DNA from: Clostridium polyendosporum
GTDB taxonomy: Bacteria > Bacillota > Clostridia > Clostridiales > Clostridiaceae
Assembly: GCF_018332455.1 (NCBI RefSeq)
Contig: NZ_BOPZ01000002.1
Span: forward strand, 1 to 64,000
DNA: 64,000 nt
Reading direction: 5' to 3'
Shown here piece after piece: positions 52,847 to 61,224 of the stretch. Both the position numbers and the translations under genes were made by a program. The number at the start of each line of letters is the position of its first letter. Positions within the stretch are counted from its first letter, which is position 1. The notes beneath the pieces are model-generated. The model had not been told where the DNA came from, made no database searches, and saw nothing but the letters and a program-made list of their open reading frames with translations.

Positions 52847-53136
52847 GCTCTTTATAGTATATTTACATTTAAGGCCTTATAGTAAACCGCTGATTTGTTA
52901 AATCTTCTTAATATTTAATCTATGCTTCTAAATCGTGCTCAAACTTAGTTTAATATAGATGCACAATTTATTATGCAAAATAATATGATAAAACGAGAAT
53001 AGTAATAGTTTTTTATCTTTATTAGCTAAATAACTTACCATGATTTTAGTGGGATTGAGAATAATCTATTATTAGTACAAGCTTTGATTAATATTTGTAG
53101 CTAAATTATTTTATTAATATTGGGATGTGGTTTTTA

Positions 53137-54594
53137 GTGTCAGAACTAAATCAAGATACAACACCATTATTTGATGCCGTAAAAAAATATGTAGATGATA
53201 TGGTAGTTCAATTTCATGTACCTGGTCACAAACAAGGTAAGGGTATAGAAGAACTAAAAGATTATGTAGGCGACAAGGTACTTCGTATGGATGCCAATGC
53301 AATGAAAGAGCTAGATTATCTTAATAACCCAACTGGAGCTATATTAGAGTCAGAAAAACTTTTTGCAGATGCATTTAATGCGGATAAAGCTTATTTTTTA
53401 GTAAATGGTACCACATCTGGAGTCCAAGCAATGATTATGAGTTCATGTAATCCTGGAGATGAAGTTATAATTCCTAGAAATGCACATAAATCAGCAATTG
53501 GAGGAATTATATTAAGCGGTGCAATACCTGTATATGTACAGCCAGAAATATCATCGAGATTAGCTATTCCGATGGGAGTAACTGTTGATAATATAAAAAA
53601 GGTAATAGAGGAACATCCACATGCAAAGGCGGTTTTTATAATTAACCCAACTTATTATGGTGCAGCCTCTGATATAAAATCAATAGTTGAAATTGCTCAT
53701 AAGAAAGGTATGGCTGTGATTGTAGATGAAGCACATGGTGCACATATGGGCTTTAATAAGGACTTTCCAATTACAGCTATGGAGGCTGGAGCAGATATGA
53801 GCGCTGCAAGCATTCATAAAACGGCTGGCTCCATGACACAAAGTTCTATATTATTGCTAAAGAGTACAATAATATCTAGTGACAGAGTTGGACAAATATT
53901 AAATCTGCTTTACACGTCAAGTGCATCATATGTATTAATGTGTTCTTTAGATATAGCACGTAAACAGCTTGCAACAAAGGGATGTGCAATGCTTGATAGG
54001 GCCTTAGAATTGGCAAGATGGACAAGAAATGAAATAAATAAAATTAATGGGTTATATGCTTTTGGTAAGGAGCTTATTGGAACACCTGGTTGCTATGACT
54101 TTGATGAAACAAAGATTGGAGTTAATTTAAAAGATATAGGACTTACAGGCTATTACGTTGAATCTGTTCTTAGAAAAGATTATAATATACAAATTGAATT
54201 ATCGGATCTGTACAATATCCTTGGTATAATAAGCATAGGAGATACAAAAAAGAGTGTACAAATTATTGTAGATGCTCTAGCTAATATAGCTTCAAAAGCA
54301 AATAATAAGGATGCCTTAGGAACTATAATAATACCTAATAATCCTAAAGTTGTAGTTTCACCAAGAAATGCATTCTATAGTCCTAAAAAAGTGGTGAAGC
54401 TTGAAGATGCAGTGGGAGAGATTTCGGGGGAAATGATAATGGCATATCCACCGGGTATACCTATTGTATGCCCTGGTGAACAGCTATCAAAAGATATAAT
54501 TAAATATATTACAATCTTAAAAAATCAAAACTGCCAGATTCAAGGATCTTCAGATCCTTATACAAATTATATAAAAGTTTTAGATATTAAATAA
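53137..54594 (+). CDS. speA: Arginine decarboxylase, SpeA (Bacillus type)
   Basis: This PLP-dependent, fold-type-I decarboxylase converts arginine to agmatine; lysine or ornithine are alternative substrates in the family. The 485 residues include QFHVPGHKQGKG (about residue 25), VDEAHGAHMGF and the PLP lysine in SIHKTAGSMTQSS (about residue 225). GTG 53137 aligns with the usual N-terminus (SELNQDTTPLFDAVKKY) and has GGGATGTGG upstream. The ATG at 53125 lacks a site. Agmatine deiminase is encoded 470 bases downstream, which favours arginine as substrate. Confidence 0.88.
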   Translation: MSELNQDTTPLFDAVKKYVDDMVVQFHVPGHKQGKGIEELKDYVGDKVLRMDANAMKELDYLNNPTGAILESEKLFADAFNADKAYFLVNGTTSGVQAMIMSSCNPGDEVIIPRNAHKSAIGGIILSGAIPVYVQPEISSRLAIPMGVTVDNIKKVIEEHPHAKAVFIINPTYYGAASDIKSIVEIAHKKGMAVIVDEAHGAHMGFNKDFPITAMEAGADMSAASIHKTAGSMTQSSILLLKSTIISSDRVGQILNLLYTSSASYVLMCSLDIARKQLATKGCAMLDRALELARWTRNEINKINGLYAFGKELIGTPGCYDFDETKIGVNLKDIGLTGYYVESVLRKDYNIQIELSDLYNILGIISIGDTKKSVQIIVDALANIASKANNKDALGTIIIPNNPKVVVSPRNAFYSPKKVVKLEDAVGEISGEMIMAYPPGIPIVCPGEQLSKDIIKYITILKNQNCQIQGSSDPYTNYIKVLDIK

Positions 54595-54651
54595 ATTTAT
54601 AAAAAAGCTTATGTATATATAGATAAATGACTTCATGACTGAATTGATTTA

Positions 54652-54715
54652 CTGCCATTTCATGAAGTGAAATCTGACTCAAGCTAAGTAGGTTCGATTC
54701 CTGCTTAGCTTTATT
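54652..54715 (+). repeat. Dispersed two-hairpin repeat, copy 6
   Basis: ATTTCATGAAGTGAAATCTG and a 12-bp stem (54681-54692 with 54700-54711) around TTCGATT make up this copy. The tip resembles a tRNA T-arm, but the rest of a tRNA is absent. Confidence 0.8.
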
Positions 54716-54909
54716 AAGGAGTGAGGCTGGTTATCTTTAGTACATAAGCTTTCTTGTATTATATTTTTTCAGAGCTTTTTGGATAATTATATATATATAT
54801 TACAAATAATATTTTCGTAATATAAATTCTAAAAGAGATATATGAGATAAATAAATAGACCATCCCTTTATAAAAAAATTTAAAATATGAGGGATGGTTT
54901 TATTTTATT

Positions 54910-54970
54910 CCATTTACAAAGTGAAGTTTGGGTAAAAATGAGCAGGCTTGATAACTGATCATTTTTACTA
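54910..54970 (+). repeat. Dispersed two-hairpin repeat, copy 7
   Basis: CATTTACAAAGTGAAGTTTG is followed by stem GTAAAAATGA / TCATTTTTAC (54932-54941, 54959-54968) around GCAGGCTTGATAAC. It lies in the speA-aguA spacer, 195 bases after copy 6. Confidence 0.7.
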
Positions 54971-55019
54971 GTGTAAATTTTAAATGCTAGAATTTTTACT
55001 AAGAAGGAGGTGAGCTTTA

Positions 55020-55055
55020 ATGAAGGTTTGGTATTTATATATCTTCCTTCGTTAA
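55020..55055 (+). CDS. 11-codon leader ORF coupled to aguA
   Basis: A very strong ribosome site (AAGGAGGTGAG) 9 bases upstream drives MKVWYLYIFLR and a TAA that lies nine bases before, and in frame with, the aguA ATG. aguA itself has no ribosome site. The segment TCCTTC at the leader's end can pair with GAAGGA of its ribosome site. The last sense codon is arginine. It looks like a leader peptide controlling aguA by translational coupling, perhaps in response to arginine-type metabolites. Confidence 0.65.
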   Translation: MKVWYLYIFLR

Positions 55056-55064
55056 AAATAAGTT

Positions 55065-56102
55065 ATGTTGTTACCAGTAAAGTTAGGATTTAGAATGCCA
55101 GCAGAGTGGGAAAAACGATTAAGAACATTTATGGAGTGGCCTATAAGGGAAGAGATATGGTCTCATGGATTAGAAAATGCTAAAAAAGGATACTCACAGG
55201 TTGCAAAGGTTATTGCAGAATTTGAAGAAGTGATTATGATTGCGCGGGCGGACATGGTTGAAGAAGCAAAAAGAATGTGTGGTGAAAAGGTAAAAGTTGT
55301 ACCAATGGAACATGATGATTCATGGATAAGGGATAACGGTCCTACTTTTATTATTAATAGCAAAGGTGAACTTGCAGGAGTTAATTGGAAATTTAATGCT
55401 TGGGGAGAAAAGTATACACCGTATGATAAGGATGATAAGGTAGCTGAAAAAGTACTAGAGCTTTATGAAATACCTAGATTTGATGCTCCAATTGTTCTTG
55501 AAGGAGGTTCAATACACGTAGATGGGGAAGGTACTCTTATTACTACAGAAGAATGTCTTTTGAATAGAAAAAGGAATCCTCACTTAACTAGGGGGCATAT
55601 TGAGGAAGTTCTTACAGAATATTTAGCTGTAGAAAAAGTTATATGGCTTAAGAAAGGACTATATGGAGATGAAACAGATGGTCATGTTGATAATGTTGCA
55701 TGTTTTGCAAAACCAGGCACTATAGTAATTCAGGTATGTAGGAATAGAGAAGATCCTAACTACATGATAACTATAGAAAACCTAAAACTCTTAGAAAATG
55801 CAAGAGATGCAAAAGACAGAATGTTTGAGATTATACAAATTGAACAACCACCTGCAAGGTATCTAAATGGTGAGAGACTTACATTAAGTTATATAAATTA
55901 CTATCCTGTTGAGGGAGGAATCATCTTACCGGTGTTTGGTGGAGATGCAGAACATACAGATAAGGAAGCAATTAAAATATTACAAGATATTTATCCTTAT
56001 AGAAAAATAGTACCCGTTGATGGGATGCCAATTATTAAGGGGGGAGGAAATGTGCACTGCATTACTCAACAGATGCCTTACGGAAGTCCTGCAAAACTTT
56101 AG
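55065..56102 (+). CDS. aguA: Agmatine deiminase
   Basis: AguA hydrolyses agmatine to N-carbamoylputrescine and ammonia. The 345-residue protein has FRMPAEWEK near the start, MEHDDSWIRDNGPTF (about residue 84), the histidine of GDETDGHVDNVACF (about 205) and the nucleophile GGGNVHCITQQMPYG (Cys about 334). All are typical of the pentein fold. With SpeA it forms the arginine-to-putrescine route; an amidohydrolase (aguB) for the next step is not in the window. No ribosome site precedes the ATG, so translation probably depends on the leader ORF. Confidence 0.95.
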   Translation: MLLPVKLGFRMPAEWEKRLRTFMEWPIREEIWSHGLENAKKGYSQVAKVIAEFEEVIMIARADMVEEAKRMCGEKVKVVPMEHDDSWIRDNGPTFIINSKGELAGVNWKFNAWGEKYTPYDKDDKVAEKVLELYEIPRFDAPIVLEGGSIHVDGEGTLITTEECLLNRKRNPHLTRGHIEEVLTEYLAVEKVIWLKKGLYGDETDGHVDNVACFAKPGTIVIQVCRNREDPNYMITIENLKLLENARDAKDRMFEIIQIEQPPARYLNGERLTLSYINYYPVEGGIILPVFGGDAEHTDKEAIKILQDIYPYRKIVPVDGMPIIKGGGNVHCITQQMPYGSPAKL

Positions 56103-56166
56103 TTATATAGGTAAGTAAACATAACCCATCTCTAAGTTGAATTTCTTAATTAATAAAAAGTAAATA

Positions 56167-56224
56167 GAGTACGTAATAAATTATCTTTAATCACTATAGA
56201 TAATTTATTACCTAACAATAAAAT
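56167..56224 (+). repeat. Palindromic element, second repeat family (also terminator-like)
   Basis: GTAATAAATTATCT and AGATAATTTATTAC form a perfect 14-bp stem, followed by CTAACAATAA. A degenerate copy with the same right half lies at 62620-62673. Confidence 0.75.
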
Positions 56225-56320
56225 AACAATATAATCGCTAATAAAAATATTTATGAATGAAAATTGTGATTGATTGTTAAAATATATCTTGTAGCAGTTT
56301 TTATGAAAAGAGGTGTTTAT

Positions 56321-56527
56321 ATGACTGTCAGTTCTAAAGTAAAAGGTACCCTTGCAAGCCTAAAGGGCACTCAGGGGATATTAAGGATATATTCTATACA
56401 AGAGCCAGTTATAGAGGCTAGATCTGTATATAAAGAAGCATTAAAGGTTACAGATAGAATTATTAACGATTTAGAAGAGAGAATAAAAACTCTAGAATTT
56501 GAGGAACCACAATATAAAGGTAATTAA
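56321..56527 (+). CDS. DUF1657 domain protein
   Basis: The 68-residue helical protein has a family ending EEPQYKGN. AGAGGTG before ATG 56321 shows that the longer frame from 56270 is not used. It is first gene of a spoVA2mob-like operon: DUF1657, DUF421, SpoVAC, SpoVAD, SpoVAE, DUF1657. Such operons are known in Bacillus for making spores more heat-resistant and slower to germinate. DUF1657 function is unknown; expression in the forespore is expected. Confidence 0.8.
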   Translation: MTVSSKVKGTLASLKGTQGILRIYSIQEPVIEARSVYKEALKVTDRIINDLEERIKTLEFEEPQYKGN

Positions 56528-56540
56528 GCGAGGTAAAACA

Positions 56541-57401
56541 ATGAACAACTTGCTAATAATAGTATTGAGATCTATTTTTTTGTTTTTTTTAACTTTAGTT
56601 TTAACAAGAGTTATGGGGAAAAGAAGTTTATCTAATATGTTACCTTTTAATTTTATTTGTTATTTAGTTGTTGCTATCATAGCCTCTTTAATCTCATTAA
56701 ATATTATTACTAATTTATTTTTTGGATTAATAGCACTAGCTATTTGGGGACTGTTTCCCATTGCATTAGATTATTTAAGTATGAAAAGTAAGTGGATACA
56801 TGATGTAGTTACTGGAAAACAGTGGGTTTTGATGAAGAATGGTAAGGTTATGGAAGAAAATTTGAGCGAAGTAAGACTTACAGGAGAAGAACTTTTAAGA
56901 GAATTACGTTCAAAAAATGTTTTTAATTTAGCAGATGTAGAATTCGCTATAATGGAGTCAACGGGAGAAATAAATATATGCCTAAAATCAGATAAAAAAC
57001 CAGTTACAGCTCATGATTTAGGGACAAAAGTTTCACCAAAAGTTGAGCCTCAAACAATAATATTAGATGGAAATATACTTAATGAAGGTCTTACAAATAT
57101 GGGATTAAATCAAGAATGGCTTAAAACACAACTGGAGAATGCTGGAGTAGCACTAGAGAATGTCTTCATTGCTCAAGTAGATTCTTCAGGTGAGATATAT
57201 ATAGATCTTTTTGATGATAATATACAAGTTCCACAGCCAAAGGTCAAAGAGTTACTTTATGCTAATATAGAAAAAGTTCAATCCGATCTTATGTCTTTTG
57301 CATTAGAAACACAAAGTGAAAATGCTAAATCCATGTACTTATATCATGCTAAAAAATTAGAAGAAGTAATGAAAAAATTAAAACCTTATTTACTAAGATA
57401 G
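56541..57401 (+). CDS. DUF421 (YetF-like) membrane protein of the spoVA operon
   Basis: The 286-residue protein has three N-terminal membrane segments. The DUF421 domain follows (KQWVLMKNGKVMEENLSEVRLTGEELLRELRSKNVF, FAIMESTGEINICLK), and a C-terminal helical extension (about 230-286) related to DUF1657 sequence (LMSFALETQSENAKSMYLYHAKKLEEV). It thus looks like a YetF-DUF1657 fusion. GAGGTAAAAC precedes ATG 56541. YetF in spoVA2mob has been linked to spore heat resistance in Bacillus. The two DUF421 genes at 30192 and 30901 lack the extension. Confidence 0.87.
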   Translation: MNNLLIIVLRSIFLFFLTLVLTRVMGKRSLSNMLPFNFICYLVVAIIASLISLNIITNLFFGLIALAIWGLFPIALDYLSMKSKWIHDVVTGKQWVLMKNGKVMEENLSEVRLTGEELLRELRSKNVFNLADVEFAIMESTGEINICLKSDKKPVTAHDLGTKVSPKVEPQTIILDGNILNEGLTNMGLNQEWLKTQLENAGVALENVFIAQVDSSGEIYIDLFDDNIQVPQPKVKELLYANIEKVQSDLMSFALETQSENAKSMYLYHAKKLEEVMKKLKPYLLR

Positions 57402-57412
57402 AAGGTGATTTA

Positions 57413-57892
57413 ATGTCAGATAAAAAAAAGAAGAAATTAACTCCAACTCAACAGCAGTATCAAGAGTTCGCCCAGACTATAGAACCTAAAAGACCTGTTT
57501 TGAAAAACTGTATAAAGGCTTTTTGGGTAGGGGGAACAATATGTACTATAGGTCAAGGATTACAATGGGCATTTATTAATTACTTCAATTTTGATGAAAA
57601 GACAGCTGGAAACCCAACATCGGCAGTATTAATTATGATTTCAGTTTTACTAACGGGGTTAGGTCTTTATGATCATATTGGACAGTGGGCTGGAGCAGGA
57701 ACAAGTATTCCAGTTACAGGCTTTGCTAATTCTATAGCTTCTGCTGCTATTGAGCATAAAACTGAAGGGTTTGTTTTAGGAACAGCAGGAAATATGTTTA
57801 AGATAGGTGGAGCAGTTATTGTTTATGGTGTATTTGCAGCTTTTGTAGTTGTACTTATTAAAGTTACTATTAAATGGTTAGGTGGGATGTAA
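57413..57892 (+). CDS. spoVAC: Stage V sporulation protein AC
   Basis: The 159-residue inner-membrane protein of the spore is part of the channel that loads Ca-dipicolinate into the forespore and releases it on germination. After a lysine-rich N-terminus come four membrane segments with KAFWVGGTICTIGQGLQWAF, GAGTSIPVTGFANSIASAAIEHKTEGFVLGTAGNMFKIGGAV. These are the standard SpoVAC signatures. The ATG has AGGTGATT upstream. The next gene, spoVAD, starts immediately after its stop. Confidence 0.95.
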   Translation: MSDKKKKKLTPTQQQYQEFAQTIEPKRPVLKNCIKAFWVGGTICTIGQGLQWAFINYFNFDEKTAGNPTSAVLIMISVLLTGLGLYDHIGQWAGAGTSIPVTGFANSIASAAIEHKTEGFVLGTAGNMFKIGGAVIVYGVFAAFVVVLIKVTIKWLGGM

Positions 57893-58894
57893 GTGATTAA
57901 AGGACATCAATCATGGATTTTTAAATCTAATCCCACTATAATTGCTTCTGCTGCTGTGGGAGGACCTTTTGAATCTAAAGGGGCTTTAGCAGAAGATTTT
58001 GATATACTTCATGAAGATATATGGATAGGCCAAGATAGTTTTGAAAAGGCGGAAAAAGTTCTTTTAGAACATGCATGTGAAAGAGCAATTCAGAAGTCTG
58101 GATTAAAAAAAGAGGATATTCAATTTTTTTTAAGTGGAGATTTAATGAATCAAATTATTTCAAGTAGTTTTGCTGCTCGTACTCTAGGCATGCCTTTTCT
58201 CGGAGTTTTTGGTGCATGCTCAAGTGCCATGGAAGGATTAGCTTTAGCTAGTTTAATTGTAGACAGTAAGGCTGCAAATTATGTAATCGCAGGTGCTTCC
58301 AGTCATAATGCAGCTGCAGAAAAACAATTTAGATATCCTACTGAATATGGAGGTCAAAAACCACCTACTGCTCAATGGACTGTAACAGGAGCGGGAGCAG
58401 CAGTAGTGGGAAGTAAAGGAGATGGACCTAGAGTTACTTCAGCGACTATAGGTAGAGTAATAGATATGGGAATTTCTGATCCATTTAATATGGGAGCAGC
58501 AATGGCACCAGCAGCAGTAGACACTATTGAAGCTCACTTTAGAGATTTAAATGTAGATTCATCTTATTACGATATTATTGCTACTGGTGATTTAGGAAAA
58601 GTAGGCCATGAAATTGCAGCGAACTTATTAATAAAACATGGGATTATAATACCTTCAGAAAAATTTACAGATTGTGGGGTTTTAATATATAAAGAGAACC
58701 AACCAGTTTTCTCAGGAGCTAGCGGTTGTGCTTGTTCTGCCACAGTAACCTATGGTCATTTTCTTAATAGGATGAGAAGAGGAGAATTAAAAAGACTATT
58801 AATTGTTGCAACAGGTGCATTAATGTCTCCAATGTCATATCAGCAAAAAGAAAGTATACCATGTATAGCCCATGCAGTATCAATAGAAATGTAA
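57893..58894 (+). CDS. spoVAD: Stage V sporulation protein AD
   Basis: SpoVAD is the 333-residue, thiolase-fold soluble component that binds dipicolinic acid on the spore's inner membrane. FGACSSAMEGLALAS, GASSHNAAAEKQFRYPTEYGGQKPPTAQWTVTGAGAAV and SGASGCACSATVTYG are typical. It starts at GTG 57893, with only the preceding stop codon between it and spoVAC (GGGATGTAAGTG), so translation is coupled. Length is normal. Confidence 0.95.
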   Translation: MIKGHQSWIFKSNPTIIASAAVGGPFESKGALAEDFDILHEDIWIGQDSFEKAEKVLLEHACERAIQKSGLKKEDIQFFLSGDLMNQIISSSFAARTLGMPFLGVFGACSSAMEGLALASLIVDSKAANYVIAGASSHNAAAEKQFRYPTEYGGQKPPTAQWTVTGAGAAVVGSKGDGPRVTSATIGRVIDMGISDPFNMGAAMAPAAVDTIEAHFRDLNVDSSYYDIIATGDLGKVGHEIAANLLIKHGIIIPSEKFTDCGVLIYKENQPVFSGASGCACSATVTYGHFLNRMRRGELKRLLIVATGALMSPMSYQQKESIPCIAHAVSIEM

Positions 58895-58913
58895 AAAGAG
58901 GTGTTCATATATC

Positions 58914-59267
58914 ATGGAAAAGTTTATTTGGGCATTTATAGTAGGTGGGGCAATATGTGTTATTGGGCAGATTATGATGGATGTATTCAAACTTACTCCT
59001 GCTCATACTACTTGTTCATTAGTTGTAGTTGGAGCTATTCTAGGAGGTATGGGATTGTATGAACCTTTAGTAAAGTTTGCAGGAGCCGGTGCATCTGTAC
59101 CTATCAGCAGCTTTGGAAATGCTTTAGTAAAAGGAGCTCTGATGGAAGCAGAGCAGACTGGTTTTATTGGGATACTAACAGGGATTTTTGAGATTACCAG
59201 TGCAGGTATTTCTTCCGCTTTAATTTTTGGTTTTTTAGCTGCTCTAATTTTTAAGCCTAAGGGTTAG
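58914..59267 (+). CDS. spoVAE: Stage V sporulation protein AE (SpoVAEb type)
   Basis: The 117-residue protein has four membrane segments and the SpoVAEb signatures FIVGGAICVIGQIMMD-like start, PAHTTCSLVVVGAILGGMGLYEPLVKFAGAGASVPISSFGNALVKGA. It belongs to the Ca-DPA channel with SpoVAC. It shares ancestry with SpoVAC, seen in the repeated GAG(A/T)S(I/V)P motif. AAGAGGTG lies upstream. It is followed at once by a DUF1657 gene. Confidence 0.94.
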   Translation: MEKFIWAFIVGGAICVIGQIMMDVFKLTPAHTTCSLVVVGAILGGMGLYEPLVKFAGAGASVPISSFGNALVKGALMEAEQTGFIGILTGIFEITSAGISSALIFGFLAALIFKPKG

Positions 59268-59291
59268 ATATATTGAAAGGAGGTGAAATTT

Positions 59292-59498
59292 ATGACAGTA
59301 GGAACTCAAATGCAACAAGCAATTGCAGGAATTCAAAGTGCTGCTGCTACAATGAAAACCTTTGCTTTAGAAACTCAAGATCAACAAGCAAAACAAGATT
59401 TTCAACAAATTGCTCAGCAACTTGATAGTGCACTTAATGTCTTAGAAGGAAGAAAACAATATATTGAGCAACAAGAACCTCAATATAAACAACAATAA
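59292..59498 (+). CDS. DUF1657 domain protein, end of spoVA operon
   Basis: The 68-residue glutamine-rich helical protein (MTVGTQMQQAIAGIQ start, QEPQYKQQ end) has ALETQDQQAKQDFQQIAQQLDSAL. This matches the family and closely resembles the minus-strand copy at 29502-29705. The AAAGGAGGTG site selects ATG 59292. It closes the spoVA2mob-like operon. The function is unknown, but the gene is consistently linked to SpoVA operons. Confidence 0.82.
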   Translation: MTVGTQMQQAIAGIQSAAATMKTFALETQDQQAKQDFQQIAQQLDSALNVLEGRKQYIEQQEPQYKQQ

Positions 59499-59660
59499 TT
59501 TTATTTATCTATAACTAAAGTGTAGTTAGTAGTTTTATTTAATTTTATTGATATAGACTTACATAAATTATATAAGTTGAATTGAATAAATAAAACTAAC
59601 TATAAATAGGTTCTAATCAATTTAGTCAAATTTCACTTTATGAATGAAGTGGAAACAAAT

Positions 59661-59693
59661 AAAACAGCTGGAGTGTATATCCAGCTGTTTTTC
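59661..59693. terminator. Bidirectional terminator between the spoVA operon and gerW
   Basis: AAAACAGCTGGA and TCCAGCTGTTTT form a perfect 12-bp stem. Confidence 0.88.
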
Positions 59694-59699
59694 AATAAG

Positions 59700-60163
59700 T
59701 TAGTATTTTTTTGTAGTATTTTGTGATTGATTATTCTTTTGATTTTGTTGTTGGTTCTGCATAATACCTTGCATCATATTCTGCATTTGACCTTGTTGTT
59801 GTCCTCCCTGACCCTGCATACCTTGCTGGTTCATACTTTGGCCTATATTTGCTATTGTTTGAGGAACTTTATCTAATAGCTGATTTATATCTAAATTACT
59901 GCTTTTTTCATTAACAGGAAGCATAGACACTGATTCCTTATCAATAACTACTACTGCATTGGTAGAAATTTTAGCACCTAAACCTAGACCACCTGGAGAA
60001 TCTGCTGCATTACCATAACCTACTGTAACAGACATTACAGGAACTAAAGTTTTATCTCCAACGGAAAGTGGATGACCAAGAACAGTTTCTGTATCTACAA
60101 GATTTTTAAGGTCTGAAAATAATGTATCCTGATATGATCCCTTTAATCATTGGATTCAGCCAT
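59700..60163 (-). pseudogene. gerW: GerW (YtfJ) family sporulation protein with N-terminal frameshift
   Basis: The continuous frame (from before 60035 to 59700) reads KGSYQDTLFSDLKNLVDTET, VLGHPLSVGDKTLVPVMSVT and GLGAKISTNAVVVIDKESVS, then a Q-rich tail. This is a complete GerW domain. The only ATG in reach that would give a normal N-terminus, MAESND at 60163, is one base out of frame at a TTAAAGGG run near 60145. Without it the domain frame has no ATG, GTG or TTG before residue Met at 60035. It is either a one-base deletion, a sequencing error, or a frameshifted product of the ORF upstream. Confidence 0.65.
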
Positions 60164-60288
60164 GATATGACTATACGCAAGTCGGATAATACCTCTGAAC
60201 TAGCAGCAAAAGTAGTTTTTAATGGAAATACTTCTAATAACAATATCAATAGTAAGAGTATAATTATTAGCATTAATAAAAAAAACAT
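60106..60288 (-). CDS. Short membrane-anchored ORF overlapping gerW
   Basis: The 60-codon frame has a good AGAGGTAATA site. It encodes one hydrophobic segment (MFFLLMLIIILLLLILLLEV), then FPLKTTFAASSEVLSDLRIV. It may be the N-terminus of a DUF2953/YtfI-like protein, the usual neighbour of gerW/ytfJ, cut short so that its last 18 codons overlap the gerW start in another frame. A one-base shift would fuse it to gerW. Confidence 0.45.
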   Translation of the reverse strand: MFFLLMLIIILLLLILLLEVFPLKTTFAASSEVLSDLRIVISWLNPMIKGIISGYIIFRP

Positions 60289-60520
60289 ATTATTACCTCT
60301 CTAATTAATAATTAGTCAGTAAATAAAACTTATCTTTCTCTATCAATAGTATGTCAACTATTATCATTAATATTAATTGAAATATATTCATAAGTTTTCA
60401 AATCTTCAAAGTTAATGTACATATAAATAAATTATCTAGACTATGAGAATCTATCAAATTTTTAGATGAAATGTATAATATTTTTATTTTTACTAAAAAT
60501 ATTTATGAGGTGAGGTAAAT

Positions 60521-61006
60521 ATGCAAATACAACTTAGTCAAAAAGAAAGAATGATTTTAGAGGACTTAAAAACTCAAGAAGAAGTTTGTATCCAAAAATA
60601 TAATAACTACTCTCAACAAGTTCAAGATTATCAGTTAAAGCAGCTTTGCAGCAAATTGGCTGGAGCAGAACAGCAACATTACAATACTATCAACCAATTA
60701 CTGCAAGGTCAGCAACCAAATTTAAATCAAAGCCAACAAGGTCAACAATCACAACAAAATCAACAAATGCAACAAACTTCAACTCAGAATCCTGTACCAG
60801 GATCTGTTAATCAAAATGATAAGATGCTCTGTACTGATTTACTAGCTACAGAGAAGCATGTTTCAGGAAATTATGATATTGGTATTTTTGAATCTGCTTC
60901 TCCGCAAGTTAGACAGACACTACAACATATTCAGCAAGAAGAACAAAAACATGGAGAAGAGTTATTTAACTACATGCAAAGTCATGGAATGTATAATGTA
61001 AAATAG
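60521..61006 (+). CDS. CotF-like spore coat protein
   Basis: The 161-residue protein has an N-terminal helical hairpin (SQKERMILEDLKTQEEVCIQKYNNYSQQVQDYQL...) of the coat F/ferritin-like type. A glutamine/asparagine linker follows (about residues 65-95), then a second helical hairpin ending HGEELFNYMQSHGMYNVK. It is probably a spore coat component made late in sporulation. GAGGTGAGG precedes the ATG. A decayed copy lies at 29847-30115. It is adjacent to the spoVA-type operon and gerW, completing a spore-gene block. Confidence 0.9.
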   Translation: MQIQLSQKERMILEDLKTQEEVCIQKYNNYSQQVQDYQLKQLCSKLAGAEQQHYNTINQLLQGQQPNLNQSQQGQQSQQNQQMQQTSTQNPVPGSVNQNDKMLCTDLLATEKHVSGNYDIGIFESASPQVRQTLQHIQQEEQKHGEELFNYMQSHGMYNVK

Positions 61007-61013
61007 ATTTTAT

Positions 61014-61054
61014 AGAAAAAATAGCATTAGGGGATTACCTGGTGCTATTTTTTC
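61014..61054 (+). terminator. Coat gene terminator
   Basis: AAAAAATAGCA pairs with TGCTATTTTTT around a loop rich in G. Confidence 0.75.
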
Positions 61055-61224
61055 TATTATTTCTGAATATAAATTTGAAATTTTATGATAAAGCTTAAAG
61101 ATTAAATATAAGATGTTATTTATAAAACTATAAAAGTTATTATAATTAATATTTAAACAATAATATACTAGAAGTTATAATGATAATAAAAATAGAATCA
61201 TGATTATTAATTGGAGGATCAATT

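Noticed and set aside
54681-54711. tRNA fragment, because of the T-arm-like GG-TTCGATT-CC tip
   Set aside because: The same hairpin recurs in other copies with different stems and loops, and no D-arm, anticodon arm or acceptor is present. It is a repeat tip, not a tRNA.
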